DNA of 64,000 nucleotides from Myxococcus landrumus (GTDB taxonomy: Bacteria > Myxococcota > Myxococcia > Myxococcales > Myxococcaceae). Shown here piece after piece: positions 1 to 7,182 of this stretch. Made by a program: the position numbers and the translations under genes. Under the pieces are notes generated by a model that saw only the letters and a list, made by a program, of their open reading frames with translations, searched no databases and was not told the origin of the DNA. The stretch lies in NCBI RefSeq assembly GCF_017301635.1, contig NZ_CP071091.1, positions 6,274,001 to 6,338,000 of the forward strand, read 5' to 3'. Within the stretch, counting starts at the first letter, position 1, and each line of letters starts with the position of its first letter.

Positions 1-1
1 G

Positions 2-130
2 AGAGGTCTGCGCACCACGCTGGCGCCCCTCCTGGAGCAGGCGGCCTACGACCACTTCGGCCAGCCGGGCGCGGCCTCCACCGTGCGCCTGGTGTTGGAT
101 GGCGACGAGGTGCGTTCGCTCACGGAGTGA
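2..130 (+). CDS. C-terminal end of an unidentified protein (5' truncated by window)
   Basis: An open frame runs in from the window edge and ends at TGA 128-130, giving the last 42 residues. The codons are strongly G/C at the third position, as expected for a real gene here. The visible tail (ending LVLDGDEVRSLTE) has no recognisable motif, so I give no function. A gap of 130 bases separates it from the next gene on the same strand. Confidence 0.6.
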   Translation, partial: RGLRTTLAPLLEQAAYDHFGQPGAASTVRLVLDGDEVRSLTE

Positions 131-260
131 CCGCGGGGCCTGCGGCCTGGCAGGAGCCCGGTGGCGGCAGCTTGGGCGAGCGGGGAGGCAAGCCCGTCTC
201 TCATCCGGCCCACACGCGCCTTACGGTTTGCCGGTAACAGAACACCGGAGGGCCGCACAC

Positions 261-644
261 ATGGCGCACACGGACCACACGCGAGAGATTCCTCGAGAGG
301 GCTGGGCGGACTATCTGGCGCTGCTCAGCACCATGGAGAAGGAGCACCCGGTCCGCATCGAAGTCGAAGGCCTGGACCTGGGAGACCAGCCGCTCGCCGA
401 GAACCTGCCGCTCATCGAAATCAGCCTCGAGGAGAAGGGCAGCGACAAGGGCGTGGTCGAAATCATCGTGGGAGGCCCCGGCGGGGAAATCACCCACCGC
501 ATCCAGAAGCCGGCCCGTATCTACGCGGACGAGAGCGAGAGCGGCGAGCTGGAGTGCCTCGACATCGAGAGCAGCGAGGACAACACGAAGACGCTCATCT
601 TCTTCGGCCAGGCGACGACGGATGGCGCGCGGCGGATGGACTGA
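261..644 (+). CDS. DUF5335 family protein
   Basis: A 127-aa soluble acidic protein with no signal peptide or membrane segment. The opening TREIPREGWADYL and the later pattern (ITHRIQKPARIY, then an acidic stretch and TLIFF) match my recollection of the DUF5335 family, small proteins of unknown function. The ATG at 261 is chosen because a CGGAGGG ribosome-binding site lies about 8 bases upstream; an open frame continues further upstream but has no such site and looks non-coding. It is convergent with the protease array, with a shared hairpin between. The role is unknown. Confidence 0.75.
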   Translation: MAHTDHTREIPREGWADYLALLSTMEKEHPVRIEVEGLDLGDQPLAENLPLIEISLEEKGSDKGVVEIIVGGPGGEITHRIQKPARIYADESESGELECLDIESSEDNTKTLIFFGQATTDGARRMD

Positions 645-686
645 AGCCCGCGCGAGGTGATGCCCTCGGCATCCCTTGAGCACAGG

Positions 687-731
687 AGGCCGGAAGGTTC
701 GCATCCTCGAAAAGAGGGAGCCTTCCGGCCT
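687..731. terminator. Hairpin between convergent genes, probable bidirectional terminator
   Basis: Arms 687-700 and 718-731 are inverted repeats of 14 bases built on AGGCCGGAAGG / CCTTCCGGCCT with one G-T pair. It lies 43 bases after the DUF5335 stop and 7 bases beyond the stop of the converging protease gene. There is no long T run on either side. The same core occurs again at 2452-2497 inside the protease array. Confidence 0.6.
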
Positions 732-737
732 GGGGGC

Positions 738-1559
738 TCACGGGTACAGCGCGCGAGCGCCCTGCTTGTCCAAGTCCGTGAGCACGAAACGAATCTCGTC
801 ATCACCGCACTCGACATAGTTCATGACGGAATACCTGTCGTAGGGAGTCAGTGGACGCCACTGGCGGTCCTCCCCACTGCAGGGCACATACCGCACATGC
901 TCGTGCCGGAAGCCCAGCACGTGGCCCAACTCATGGCGGAGGATACCCGCCAGCGGCCAGGGCACCGTGGGGCCGAACGCCGTGCTGTCGATGACGATGT
1001 TGCGGACATCGCGGGTTGCGTTGGGGAAGAAGGAGCGCGCCATATACTGGCCCCCCGTGGTCACCGGGCGCACGTCGAACAACACCCCAGCCTGAGTCGA
1101 CGTGCAGTTGGCGTCGAACGCGGTGTTGTGCGTGAAGTTCACGTTCGCAGTGGCCTCCCAGTCCGCTGTCGCCTCGTTCATCGCCGCGACCACACGCGCC
1201 TTGTTCGTGCCGAATGAATTGCTGACACAGTAGGTCAGGTTCCCCTTCTGCGCCGCGTTCCACTTCACGTCATACTCGGGGCCCCCACCGCGTGTGTTGT
1301 ACACGACCAGCCCACCTCGACTGCTTGCGGTCGTGGCCACATTGGCGTCGAAGTACGCACGCAGCGCCGCCTCGCTCTCCACCGCCTGGTCCCCGTCGAA
1401 AATCCACACGCCCTCGGAGTCCCTCACCGCGCTCGCGCGGAACTCCTCCCATGTCTGGGTGTCGGGCGCCTCGGCCCGGGGAGCCTCGGGGCCTCCACAT
1501 GCGGCGGCCCCCAGCAATGACACACTCGCAAGCAACGCCACGGAGCGGAACTCGAGCAT
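738..1559 (-). CDS. Secreted metzincin protease lipoprotein, M57-like (paralog 1 of 3)
   Basis: A 273-aa predicted lipoprotein. The signal peptide (MLEFRSVALLASVSLL) ends in a lipobox before Cys at AAACGG. The zinc site HELGHVLGFRHEH starts at His209 (HExxHxxGxxH) and is followed by a Met-turn-like SVMNY, which defines the metzincin clan. The spacing and the short chain resemble the myxobacterial M57 'HEIGH' peptidases; an astacin-like assignment is the alternative. A GGAG ribosome site sits before the ATG at 1559. It is the last gene of a three-gene tandem array read leftward, so it probably acts at the cell surface as an extracellular protease. Substrate unknown. Confidence 0.8.
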   Translation of the reverse strand: MLEFRSVALLASVSLLGAAACGGPEAPRAEAPDTQTWEEFRASAVRDSEGVWIFDGDQAVESEAALRAYFDANVATTASSRGGLVVYNTRGGGPEYDVKWNAAQKGNLTYCVSNSFGTNKARVVAAMNEATADWEATANVNFTHNTAFDANCTSTQAGVLFDVRPVTTGGQYMARSFFPNATRDVRNIVIDSTAFGPTVPWPLAGILRHELGHVLGFRHEHVRYVPCSGEDRQWRPLTPYDRYSVMNYVECGDDEIRFVLTDLDKQGARALYP

Positions 1560-1584
1560 CGGGTCTCTCCTCGAAAAGAACCTT

Positions 1585-1603
1585 CGGCCCCGACCTCGGG
1601 CCG
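1585..1603 (-). terminator. Short GC hairpin between protease paralogs 2 and 1
   Basis: CGGCCC (1585-1590) and GGGCCG (1598-1603) can pair across a 7-base loop in the 55-base spacer. The neighbouring AACCTTC resembles one arm of the longer hairpin at 2452-2497, suggesting a decayed copy of the same spacer. Weak as a terminator: the stem is short and lacks a T run. Confidence 0.3.
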
Positions 1604-1614
1604 TCACATCCACC

Positions 1615-2430
1615 TCACGGGTACAAAGAGCGAGCACCCGTGCGGTCCAGGGCAGACAGCACCGGCCCTCCCGGGTTCGTGCTGACGCACGTGCTCCCGA
1701 CCCGGGGATAGTGCATGACAGAGGCCGAGTCGTAGACCGACAGCGGCCGCATGTTCGTACCCGCTCCTCCTGGGCATCGGTCATGCTCGTGAACGAAGCC
1801 CAGCACGTGGCCCAGCTCGTGGCGCACAATCCCCTCCAGCGTCCAGACGCCCGTGCCACCGAACACCGTGTTGTCGATGAGCAGGTTGCGACCCGAGCGT
1901 GCCGCGTTCGGGAAGAACGCTCGCGCAGCGTATTGGCCGCCCGAGTTCACCGGTCGCACGTCGAACATCACCCCCGTCTGGGATGCCGTGCAGGAGGCGT
2001 CGAACGCCGGGTTGTAGATGAAGTCCACGTTGGCCGTGGCCTCCCAGTCCGCCGTCGCGATGTTCATCGCCGCGACCACCGCCGCCTTGTTCGCGCCGAA
2101 CAGGTTGTTCACGCAGTAGGTCAGGTTCCTCTTCTGCGTCGTGTTCCACTTCACGTCGGCGCCTTGCAGGAAATACACGGCCAGGGCCTCGCGACTCGTG
2201 CCCGTCGCCGCCACCTGATGCTCGAAGTACGCGCGCAGCTCCGCCTCGCTCCCCACCGCCTGGTCCCCGTCGAAAATCCACACGCCCTCGGAGTCCCTCA
2301 CCGCGCTCGCGCGGAACTCCTCCCATGTCTGGGTGTCGGGCACCTCGGGTTGGGGAGCCTCGGGGCCTCCACACGCGGTCCCCAGCAACGACACACTGAC
2401 CAGCAACGCCATGGAGCGCCATTCGAGCAT
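1615..2430 (-). CDS. Secreted metzincin protease lipoprotein, M57-like (paralog 2 of 3)
   Basis: A 271-aa paralog of both neighbours. It has the same lipoprotein signal (MLEWRSMALLVSVSLL, then GTACGG), the same central NLTYCVNN/FGANKA block, the zinc motif HELGHVLGFVHEH and the Met-turn-like SVMHY. The start at 2430 is supported by GGAG in the leader GGAGAGACCCG that precedes the start codon of two of the three paralogs. The next gene follows after only 55 bases, so 2 and 1 may share a transcript. It is a predicted surface-anchored protease with no known substrate. Confidence 0.8.
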   Translation of the reverse strand: MLEWRSMALLVSVSLLGTACGGPEAPQPEVPDTQTWEEFRASAVRDSEGVWIFDGDQAVGSEAELRAYFEHQVAATGTSREALAVYFLQGADVKWNTTQKRNLTYCVNNLFGANKAAVVAAMNIATADWEATANVDFIYNPAFDASCTASQTGVMFDVRPVNSGGQYAARAFFPNAARSGRNLLIDNTVFGGTGVWTLEGIVRHELGHVLGFVHEHDRCPGGAGTNMRPLSVYDSASVMHYPRVGSTCVSTNPGGPVLSALDRTGARSLYP

Positions 2431-2451
2431 CGGGTCTCTCCTCACGTAGAA

Positions 2452-2497
2452 AGGCCGGAAGGCACCCCCCTCCGCGGGAGAAGGAACCTTCCGGCCT
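2452..2497 (-). terminator. Perfect 11-bp hairpin between protease paralogs 3 and 2
   Basis: AGGCCGGAAGG at 2452-2462 and CCTTCCGGCCT at 2487-2497 pair perfectly over a 24-base loop. It lies in the 128-base gap after paralog 3, between its stop and the ribosome site of paralog 2. The arms repeat those of the hairpin after paralog 1 (687-731), so the spacer seems to have been duplicated with the genes. Confidence 0.5.
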
Positions 2498-2558
2498 GGG
2501 CCGCGGCCCCCACCGTCACTCACGCGACGGCGGGCGCCTTGGCCAGTACGTCAACACT

Positions 2559-3377
2559 TCACGGATACAGCGCGCGAGCACCCTGCTGGTCACGAGCCGT
2601 CAGCACCAGGTCACCCTGCTGGGTGCCGTTGCACTGGGGGTAGTGCATGACGGAGGCGCTGTCGTAGGTCGTCAGGCCACGCCACTGGTTGTCCTCGTAG
2701 CAGCCCCCGTTGACGCGGGTGTGCTCGTGGCGGAAGCCGAGCGTGTGGCCCAGTTCGTGGCGCATGATGCCCGCCAGCGTCCAGACGCCCGTGTTGCCGA
2801 ATGCCGTGTTGTCCACGAGGACGTTGCGCGCCGAGCGGCCCGAGTTCGGGAAGAACGCGCGCGCCAGGTACTGGCCGCCCGAGTTCACGGGACGCACGTC
2901 GAACAGCACGCCCGCCTGCGTCGCGGTGCAGTTGGCGTCGAGCGCCGTGTTGTGGACGAAGTTCACGCTCGCGGTGGCCTCCCAGGCCGCCGTCGCCGTG
3001 TTCATCGCCGCGACGATGCGCGCCTTGTTCGCGCCGAACGTGTTGCTCACGCAGTAGGTGAGGTTCATCTTCTGCGCGGCGCTCCACTTCACGTCACCCG
3101 CGGGAGCTCCGCCGCCGGTGTTGTACACGGCCAGGCCATCCTGGTTCGTGGCCGTCCCGGACACGGCGCTGTCGAAGAAGGCGCGCAGCTCCGCCTCGCT
3201 GTCCACCGCCTGGTCACCATCGAAAATCCACTTGCCTTCGGGGTCCTGCACCGCGCTCGCCCGGAACTCCTCCCACGTCATCTTGGGCGCCTCGGTCTGG
3301 GGAGCCTCCGGCCCACCACACGCGGAACCCAGCAACGTCACACCAGCAAGCAACGCCATGGAGCGAAACTTGAGCAT
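2559..3377 (-). CDS. Secreted metzincin protease lipoprotein, M57-like (paralog 3 of 3, first in array)
   Basis: A 272-aa lipoprotein, first transcribed of the three. Signal peptide MLKFRSMALLAGVTLL with lipobox GSACGG; zinc motif HELGHTLGFRHEH; Met-turn-like SVMHY; ends LTARDQQGARALYP, the same ending as paralog 1. The copies differ most just after the lipobox and around the loop between the zinc motif and the Met-turn, where substrate contacts would lie. The start at 3377 keeps the signal peptide intact; the leader reads GAAAGACCCG rather than GAGAGACCCG. The promoter is presumably in the AT-richer stretch upstream (about 3480-3530). Confidence 0.8.
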   Translation of the reverse strand: MLKFRSMALLAGVTLLGSACGGPEAPQTEAPKMTWEEFRASAVQDPEGKWIFDGDQAVDSEAELRAFFDSAVSGTATNQDGLAVYNTGGGAPAGDVKWSAAQKMNLTYCVSNTFGANKARIVAAMNTATAAWEATASVNFVHNTALDANCTATQAGVLFDVRPVNSGGQYLARAFFPNSGRSARNVLVDNTAFGNTGVWTLAGIMRHELGHTLGFRHEHTRVNGGCYEDNQWRGLTTYDSASVMHYPQCNGTQQGDLVLTARDQQGARALYP

Positions 3378-3843
3378 CGGGTCTTTCCTTCGGACTACTG
3401 CGGGGAATGCGCCGCCCACCGGGTTCTTCCCCCGCCGCGGGACCGGCGCGCCCCGCCCATGAGCAACTGTCGGGCCAAAGACGCGCTATAGCTGAAAAAC
3501 ACGTCTTACCAGCTTAAACTGGAGCACCCGCACTCCAGGTCCGTGGACGCGAGCGTAAACAGACGTGACGTCTCGGAAGCGAAGTCGGCGCCGCAGTTGA
3601 GACTTTTCACGCGGCGTGGAGACTGTTCAATGCACGGACAGTGCTGTCCATGAATCAGTCAGCGGCCCCTGAGTCCGATGAATCCCAACAGGGGTCGTCC
3701 GCCACTCGCGTGAACAGCGGAAAGTGTTGCTCACGTTGCATTCTTCGCCACGGCACGTCAAGCGTGCGACGCATCGCGGCTGAGTCGGGCCGCGGCTACC
3801 GCGCTGCGCCGTGAGGCGCATCCATGTATAGGCGAAGCAGTCC
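3378..3843. other. Divergent intergenic region, no gene seen
   Basis: 466 bases between the leftward protease array and the rightward phospholipase D-like gene. No frame has convincing codon bias. The part around 3480-3530 is noticeably more AT-rich than the surroundings and includes TATAGC and TTAAAC strings that could belong to promoters, but I cannot define a -35/-10 pair with confidence. Confidence 0.5.
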
Positions 3844-5319
3844 GTGCCCACCCTCCCGTCCGACATGCCTGAAGCACTCCCGTGGATGGAAGCAGCGTGG
3901 CCGCACGTCGCGGCGGTGCTGACCGTGCTGGTGAGCGTGTTGGCCAGCGGGCACGTCGTGCTGCACAAGCGGGACGTGCGCGCCGCGGTGAGCTGGGTGG
4001 GGCTGGTGTGGCTGGTGCCCGTGCTGGGCGCGGTGCTGTACCTGCTCCTGGGCATCAACCGCATCCGCCGCCGGGCGCGCTCGCTGACGCCGCGCCGGGA
4101 GCATGGGCTGTTTCCTCCCATCCGGGGCCTGGAGGCGGTGGTGGCCGAAGGGGCCTCGCGGGTGACGGACGACGCCGCGCACCTGGCGCCGCTGGCCCGG
4201 CTGGGGGACGCCGTCACGCACCGACCGCTGTTGCCGGGCAATCGCGTCACCGTGCTGGAGTCCCGCACGGACGCGTACCCCGCCATGCTGGAGGCCATCG
4301 CGAGCGCACGCGCATCCATCACCCTGTGCAGCTACATCTTCGACAACGACATGGCGGGCCGGCACTTCGCGGGCGCGCTGGGCGAGGCGGTGCGGCGAGG
4401 CGTGGAGGTCCGGGTGTTGGTGGACGCGGTGGGCGCGCGCTACACGTGGCCCACGATTCTGGGCCGCCTCAAGCGCGAGGGCATCCGGGCCGCGCGCTTC
4501 CTGCCCTCGCTGATGCCCTACCGGCTGCCTTTCATGAACCTGCGCAACCACCGCAAGGTGCTGGTGGTGGACGGACAGGTGGGCTTCACCGGCGGCATGA
4601 ACATCCGCGAGCACTTCTGGCCGGGTGAGCACGCCGCCAGGGACCTGCACTTCAAGCTGGAGGGTCCGGTGGTGGCGCAGCTCCAGGAGACCTTCGCCGA
4701 GGACTGGGTCTTCACCACGCGGGAGCGACTGACGGGCGACACATGGTTCCCGGAGCAGCGGCGGATGGGGCCGGTGCTGGCGCGGGGGATTCCGGACGGG
4801 CCGGACGAGGACTTCGAGGCGCTGCGCACGGTGCTGCTCGGCGCGCTGGCCACCGCGCGAGCGTCGGTGCGAATCGTCACCCCCTACTTCCTGCCGGACC
4901 CGGCGCTCATCACCGCGCTCAACGTGGCGGCGCTGCGGGGCGTGCGCGTGGAGGTGGTGTTGCCGGAGAAGGGCAACCTGCCCGTGGTGCAGTGGGCCAG
5001 CACCGCGCAGCTCTGGCAGGTGCTGGCGACGGGGTGCCAGGTGTTCCTCACCCAGCCCCCCTTCGACCACTCCAAGCTGATGGTGGTGGATGGGGAGTGG
5101 GGGCTGATTGGCTCGGCCAACTGGGACCCGCGCTCGCTGCGGCTCAACTTCGAGCTGAACGTGGAGTGCTACGACGCGGAGCTGGCCCGGCGACTGGAGG
5201 CGGTGGTGGAGGAGCGGCTGTCTCGCGCCCGCCCCCTCACCCGCGCGCAGGTCGATGCGCGCCCGTTGCCCATCCGGTTGAGGGATGGGCTGGCGCGCCT
5301 GTTGTCTCCGTACCTCTGA
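3844..5319 (+). CDS. cls: Cardiolipin synthase-type phospholipase D protein
   Basis: A 491-aa protein with two HKD catalytic motifs, the mark of the phospholipase D superfamily: HRKVLVVDG beginning at His236 and HSKLMVVDG at His409, the second followed by GSANWDPRS. Two hydrophobic helices lie at about residues 18-75 (AAVLTVLVSVLASG and WVGLVWLVPVLGAVLYLLLG), as in bacterial cardiolipin synthases, which join two phosphatidylglycerols at the inner membrane. The GTG at 3844 has AGGCGAAG about 7 bases upstream; an ATG at 3865 is possible but lacks a ribosome site. Another PLD-type phosphatidyltransferase is the alternative. It stands alone and converges on the next gene. Confidence 0.85.
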   Translation: MPTLPSDMPEALPWMEAAWPHVAAVLTVLVSVLASGHVVLHKRDVRAAVSWVGLVWLVPVLGAVLYLLLGINRIRRRARSLTPRREHGLFPPIRGLEAVVAEGASRVTDDAAHLAPLARLGDAVTHRPLLPGNRVTVLESRTDAYPAMLEAIASARASITLCSYIFDNDMAGRHFAGALGEAVRRGVEVRVLVDAVGARYTWPTILGRLKREGIRAARFLPSLMPYRLPFMNLRNHRKVLVVDGQVGFTGGMNIREHFWPGEHAARDLHFKLEGPVVAQLQETFAEDWVFTTRERLTGDTWFPEQRRMGPVLARGIPDGPDEDFEALRTVLLGALATARASVRIVTPYFLPDPALITALNVAALRGVRVEVVLPEKGNLPVVQWASTAQLWQVLATGCQVFLTQPPFDHSKLMVVDGEWGLIGSANWDPRSLRLNFELNVECYDAELARRLEAVVEERLSRARPLTRAQVDARPLPIRLRDGLARLLSPYL

Positions 5320-5334
5320 CTCGCGCCGCGCCGC

Positions 5335-6729
5335 TCAGAGGAGCACGCGCCGCACCTTCCAGAAGGCTTCCTTCGCGGTGCGGTAGGCCGCCGAGTCCGA
5401 CGGCAGCAGCGTGCGGAGCAGCTCCGCCGACTGCGTCTGGAGGGGCCGCACGCAGTGCGCCTCCACCTTGCCCCGGAGGAAGCCCACGGGGTCCCTGCGG
5501 CGGTACTCGGAGAAGTACGTCTTCAGCTCGTTGCGCGAGCGCGCCTTGCCGTTGTCCGCGTACTTGGCCACGTAGGGGCTGAAGTCCGGGTACAGGCGGC
5601 CCTCGCCGAAGTCGCCGTGCAGCGTCGTCTTCATGAAGTTGCCGATGAGCAGGTCATCGAAGACGCGGTAGCGCACCGCCGTCAGCAGCGAGTTGCGCGG
5701 CGCCTCGAAGGTGATGCCCCGGCGGAAGCGGCGCTGGTTGAACTCGATGACATGGTCCTGTCCGCCCACGCGGAAGCGGAGGTAGTCGAGCACCGTGCCC
5801 AGGTGCTCGATGGCCCCGAAGTACTCGCGAAGCGCCTGGGCCTCCTCGCGCTCCAGCATCGCGCTCCAGTCGTCGCCGAACTCCTTCGGGTCCACCGGGA
5901 GCAGGGCGCGCTCCTTCGGACGGATGAGCTGCATGTCGTCCTTGGAGAAGTCGCGGCGGATGAAGGCGGGCAGGAGCGTGCACGTCTCGGACTCGAAGCC
6001 CCGGGCGTAGTCCTCGAGCGTCGTCGTGTACTCGGAGGCCCAGATGCTGTCGGCGCGCTGGTACTTGTGCATGGAGCTGAAGGGCACGAAGTAGCGCGCG
6101 CCGTAGAACTCCGCCTGGCGCGCGATGGTGCGCCCCACGGGCGTCTTGGCCGCGGCGTACGGCGGGATGCGCTGCCCGTCCTCGGTGAAGTAGTTGATCA
6201 TGTCCGCGTCGCCGTAACCGGACAGGGCCAACAGATAGGACTCGTCATACCGGCGCACCATGCTCCGCACGAAGCGGCCCCAGCCCCGGTCTCCCGCGTC
6301 GTTGAGGTTGACGATGAGCCGCCCGGCGATGTCGACCAGGAGCACCGCGTCCTGGTTCATGTCGGGGATGCACATGACGCGGATGCGCGGCGACAACTGC
6401 GTCCACACGCGGTCCACCAGCACGTGCACGTTGAAGCCCTGCTCACGCAGGTCGTCTCGCACGCGTCCACCGAAGTGGTTGGGCACGAGAATCGTCTGCT
6501 CCCGGAGCTTGTCCATGGACTCGGCGCTCAGGTGGTCCGGGTGGCCGTGGGACACCCAGACGTACTGGCAGCGCTGGATGATGTCCCGCTGCTGCTCGGG
6601 AATCTCATGGGACAACGTCCAACTGCCGAAGTATGCGGAACCGTGTGTCCATGGGTCCGTCACCAACACCGGACCGTCGTCGTGGCAGATGAGTGTGGCG
6701 TTTCCGATTGTCTCGAAGCCGAGTTCCAT
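5335..6729 (-). CDS. Metallo-beta-lactamase-fold hydrolase
   Basis: A 464-aa protein with the MBL metal motif HGHPDH (H61-x-H63-x-D65-H66) within WVSHGHPDHL, after an N-terminal strand-rich start that ends in VTDPW. The layout (DPW, then the metal motif, then VPNHFGG and LNDAGDRG) recalls the UlaG/CMP-Neu5Ac-hydroxylase-like branch rather than true beta-lactamases. The C-terminal 200 residues are not part of the minimal fold and carry no motif I recognise. ATG 6729 is chosen because GGGGGGAG lies 6 bases upstream; an in-frame ATG at 6756 lacks one. Substrate unknown; no cofactor or partner gene next to it. Confidence 0.75.
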   Translation of the reverse strand: MELGFETIGNATLICHDDGPVLVTDPWTHGSAYFGSWTLSHEIPEQQRDIIQRCQYVWVSHGHPDHLSAESMDKLREQTILVPNHFGGRVRDDLREQGFNVHVLVDRVWTQLSPRIRVMCIPDMNQDAVLLVDIAGRLIVNLNDAGDRGWGRFVRSMVRRYDESYLLALSGYGDADMINYFTEDGQRIPPYAAAKTPVGRTIARQAEFYGARYFVPFSSMHKYQRADSIWASEYTTTLEDYARGFESETCTLLPAFIRRDFSKDDMQLIRPKERALLPVDPKEFGDDWSAMLEREEAQALREYFGAIEHLGTVLDYLRFRVGGQDHVIEFNQRRFRRGITFEAPRNSLLTAVRYRVFDDLLIGNFMKTTLHGDFGEGRLYPDFSPYVAKYADNGKARSRNELKTYFSEYRRRDPVGFLRGKVEAHCVRPLQTQSAELLRTLLPSDSAAYRTAKEAFWKVRRVLL

Positions 6730-7182
6730 CTTCCGCTCCCCCCTCTTGCTCGCCATCGCGGTAACTGCGCCGAAAGGTGAAGCGCGGCGACAGGGGCCCA
6801 CACTGCCCCCGCGTGCAGCGAAAAGAACTGCGCGCCCGGCAGGCTGCTCCTCACCCACGCGATGGGCAGAGGTGTTCCCTTCGGAGGGCACTCCAGCGAC
6901 ATGCGCGCGGCGAGCCACGGGTCTGCGTGACGCGGACCGGGCGCAGGTCGAGGCGTCCCCGGAGCGAGGAAGACGCCCTCCCTCGCGAGATGTCCCCAGA
7001 CGCCACCCCCACCCGCGCGCGAAGGAGCCGGTCGAGTGAGCCCGTGACGAGTCCCTCCTTGCGAAGCGCGGGGCAAAGACAGCCAAGACCCGGACCCGCG
7101 AAGTCCTTCATCGCCGAAGCATCAGCGGGGCGTCCCTCCCCACCGCGTCGGGCAAGGAGGGCAGCGACGAGACAGGCCCCCT
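6730..7182. other. Intergenic region, no gene seen
   Basis: 453 bases between two leftward genes. Several frames are open on both strands but all are rich in Arg/Pro/Ser and lack the third-position bias of real genes here. I see no RNA gene, repeat or clear terminator. It presumably contains the promoter of the MBL-fold gene near its left end. Confidence 0.45.
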
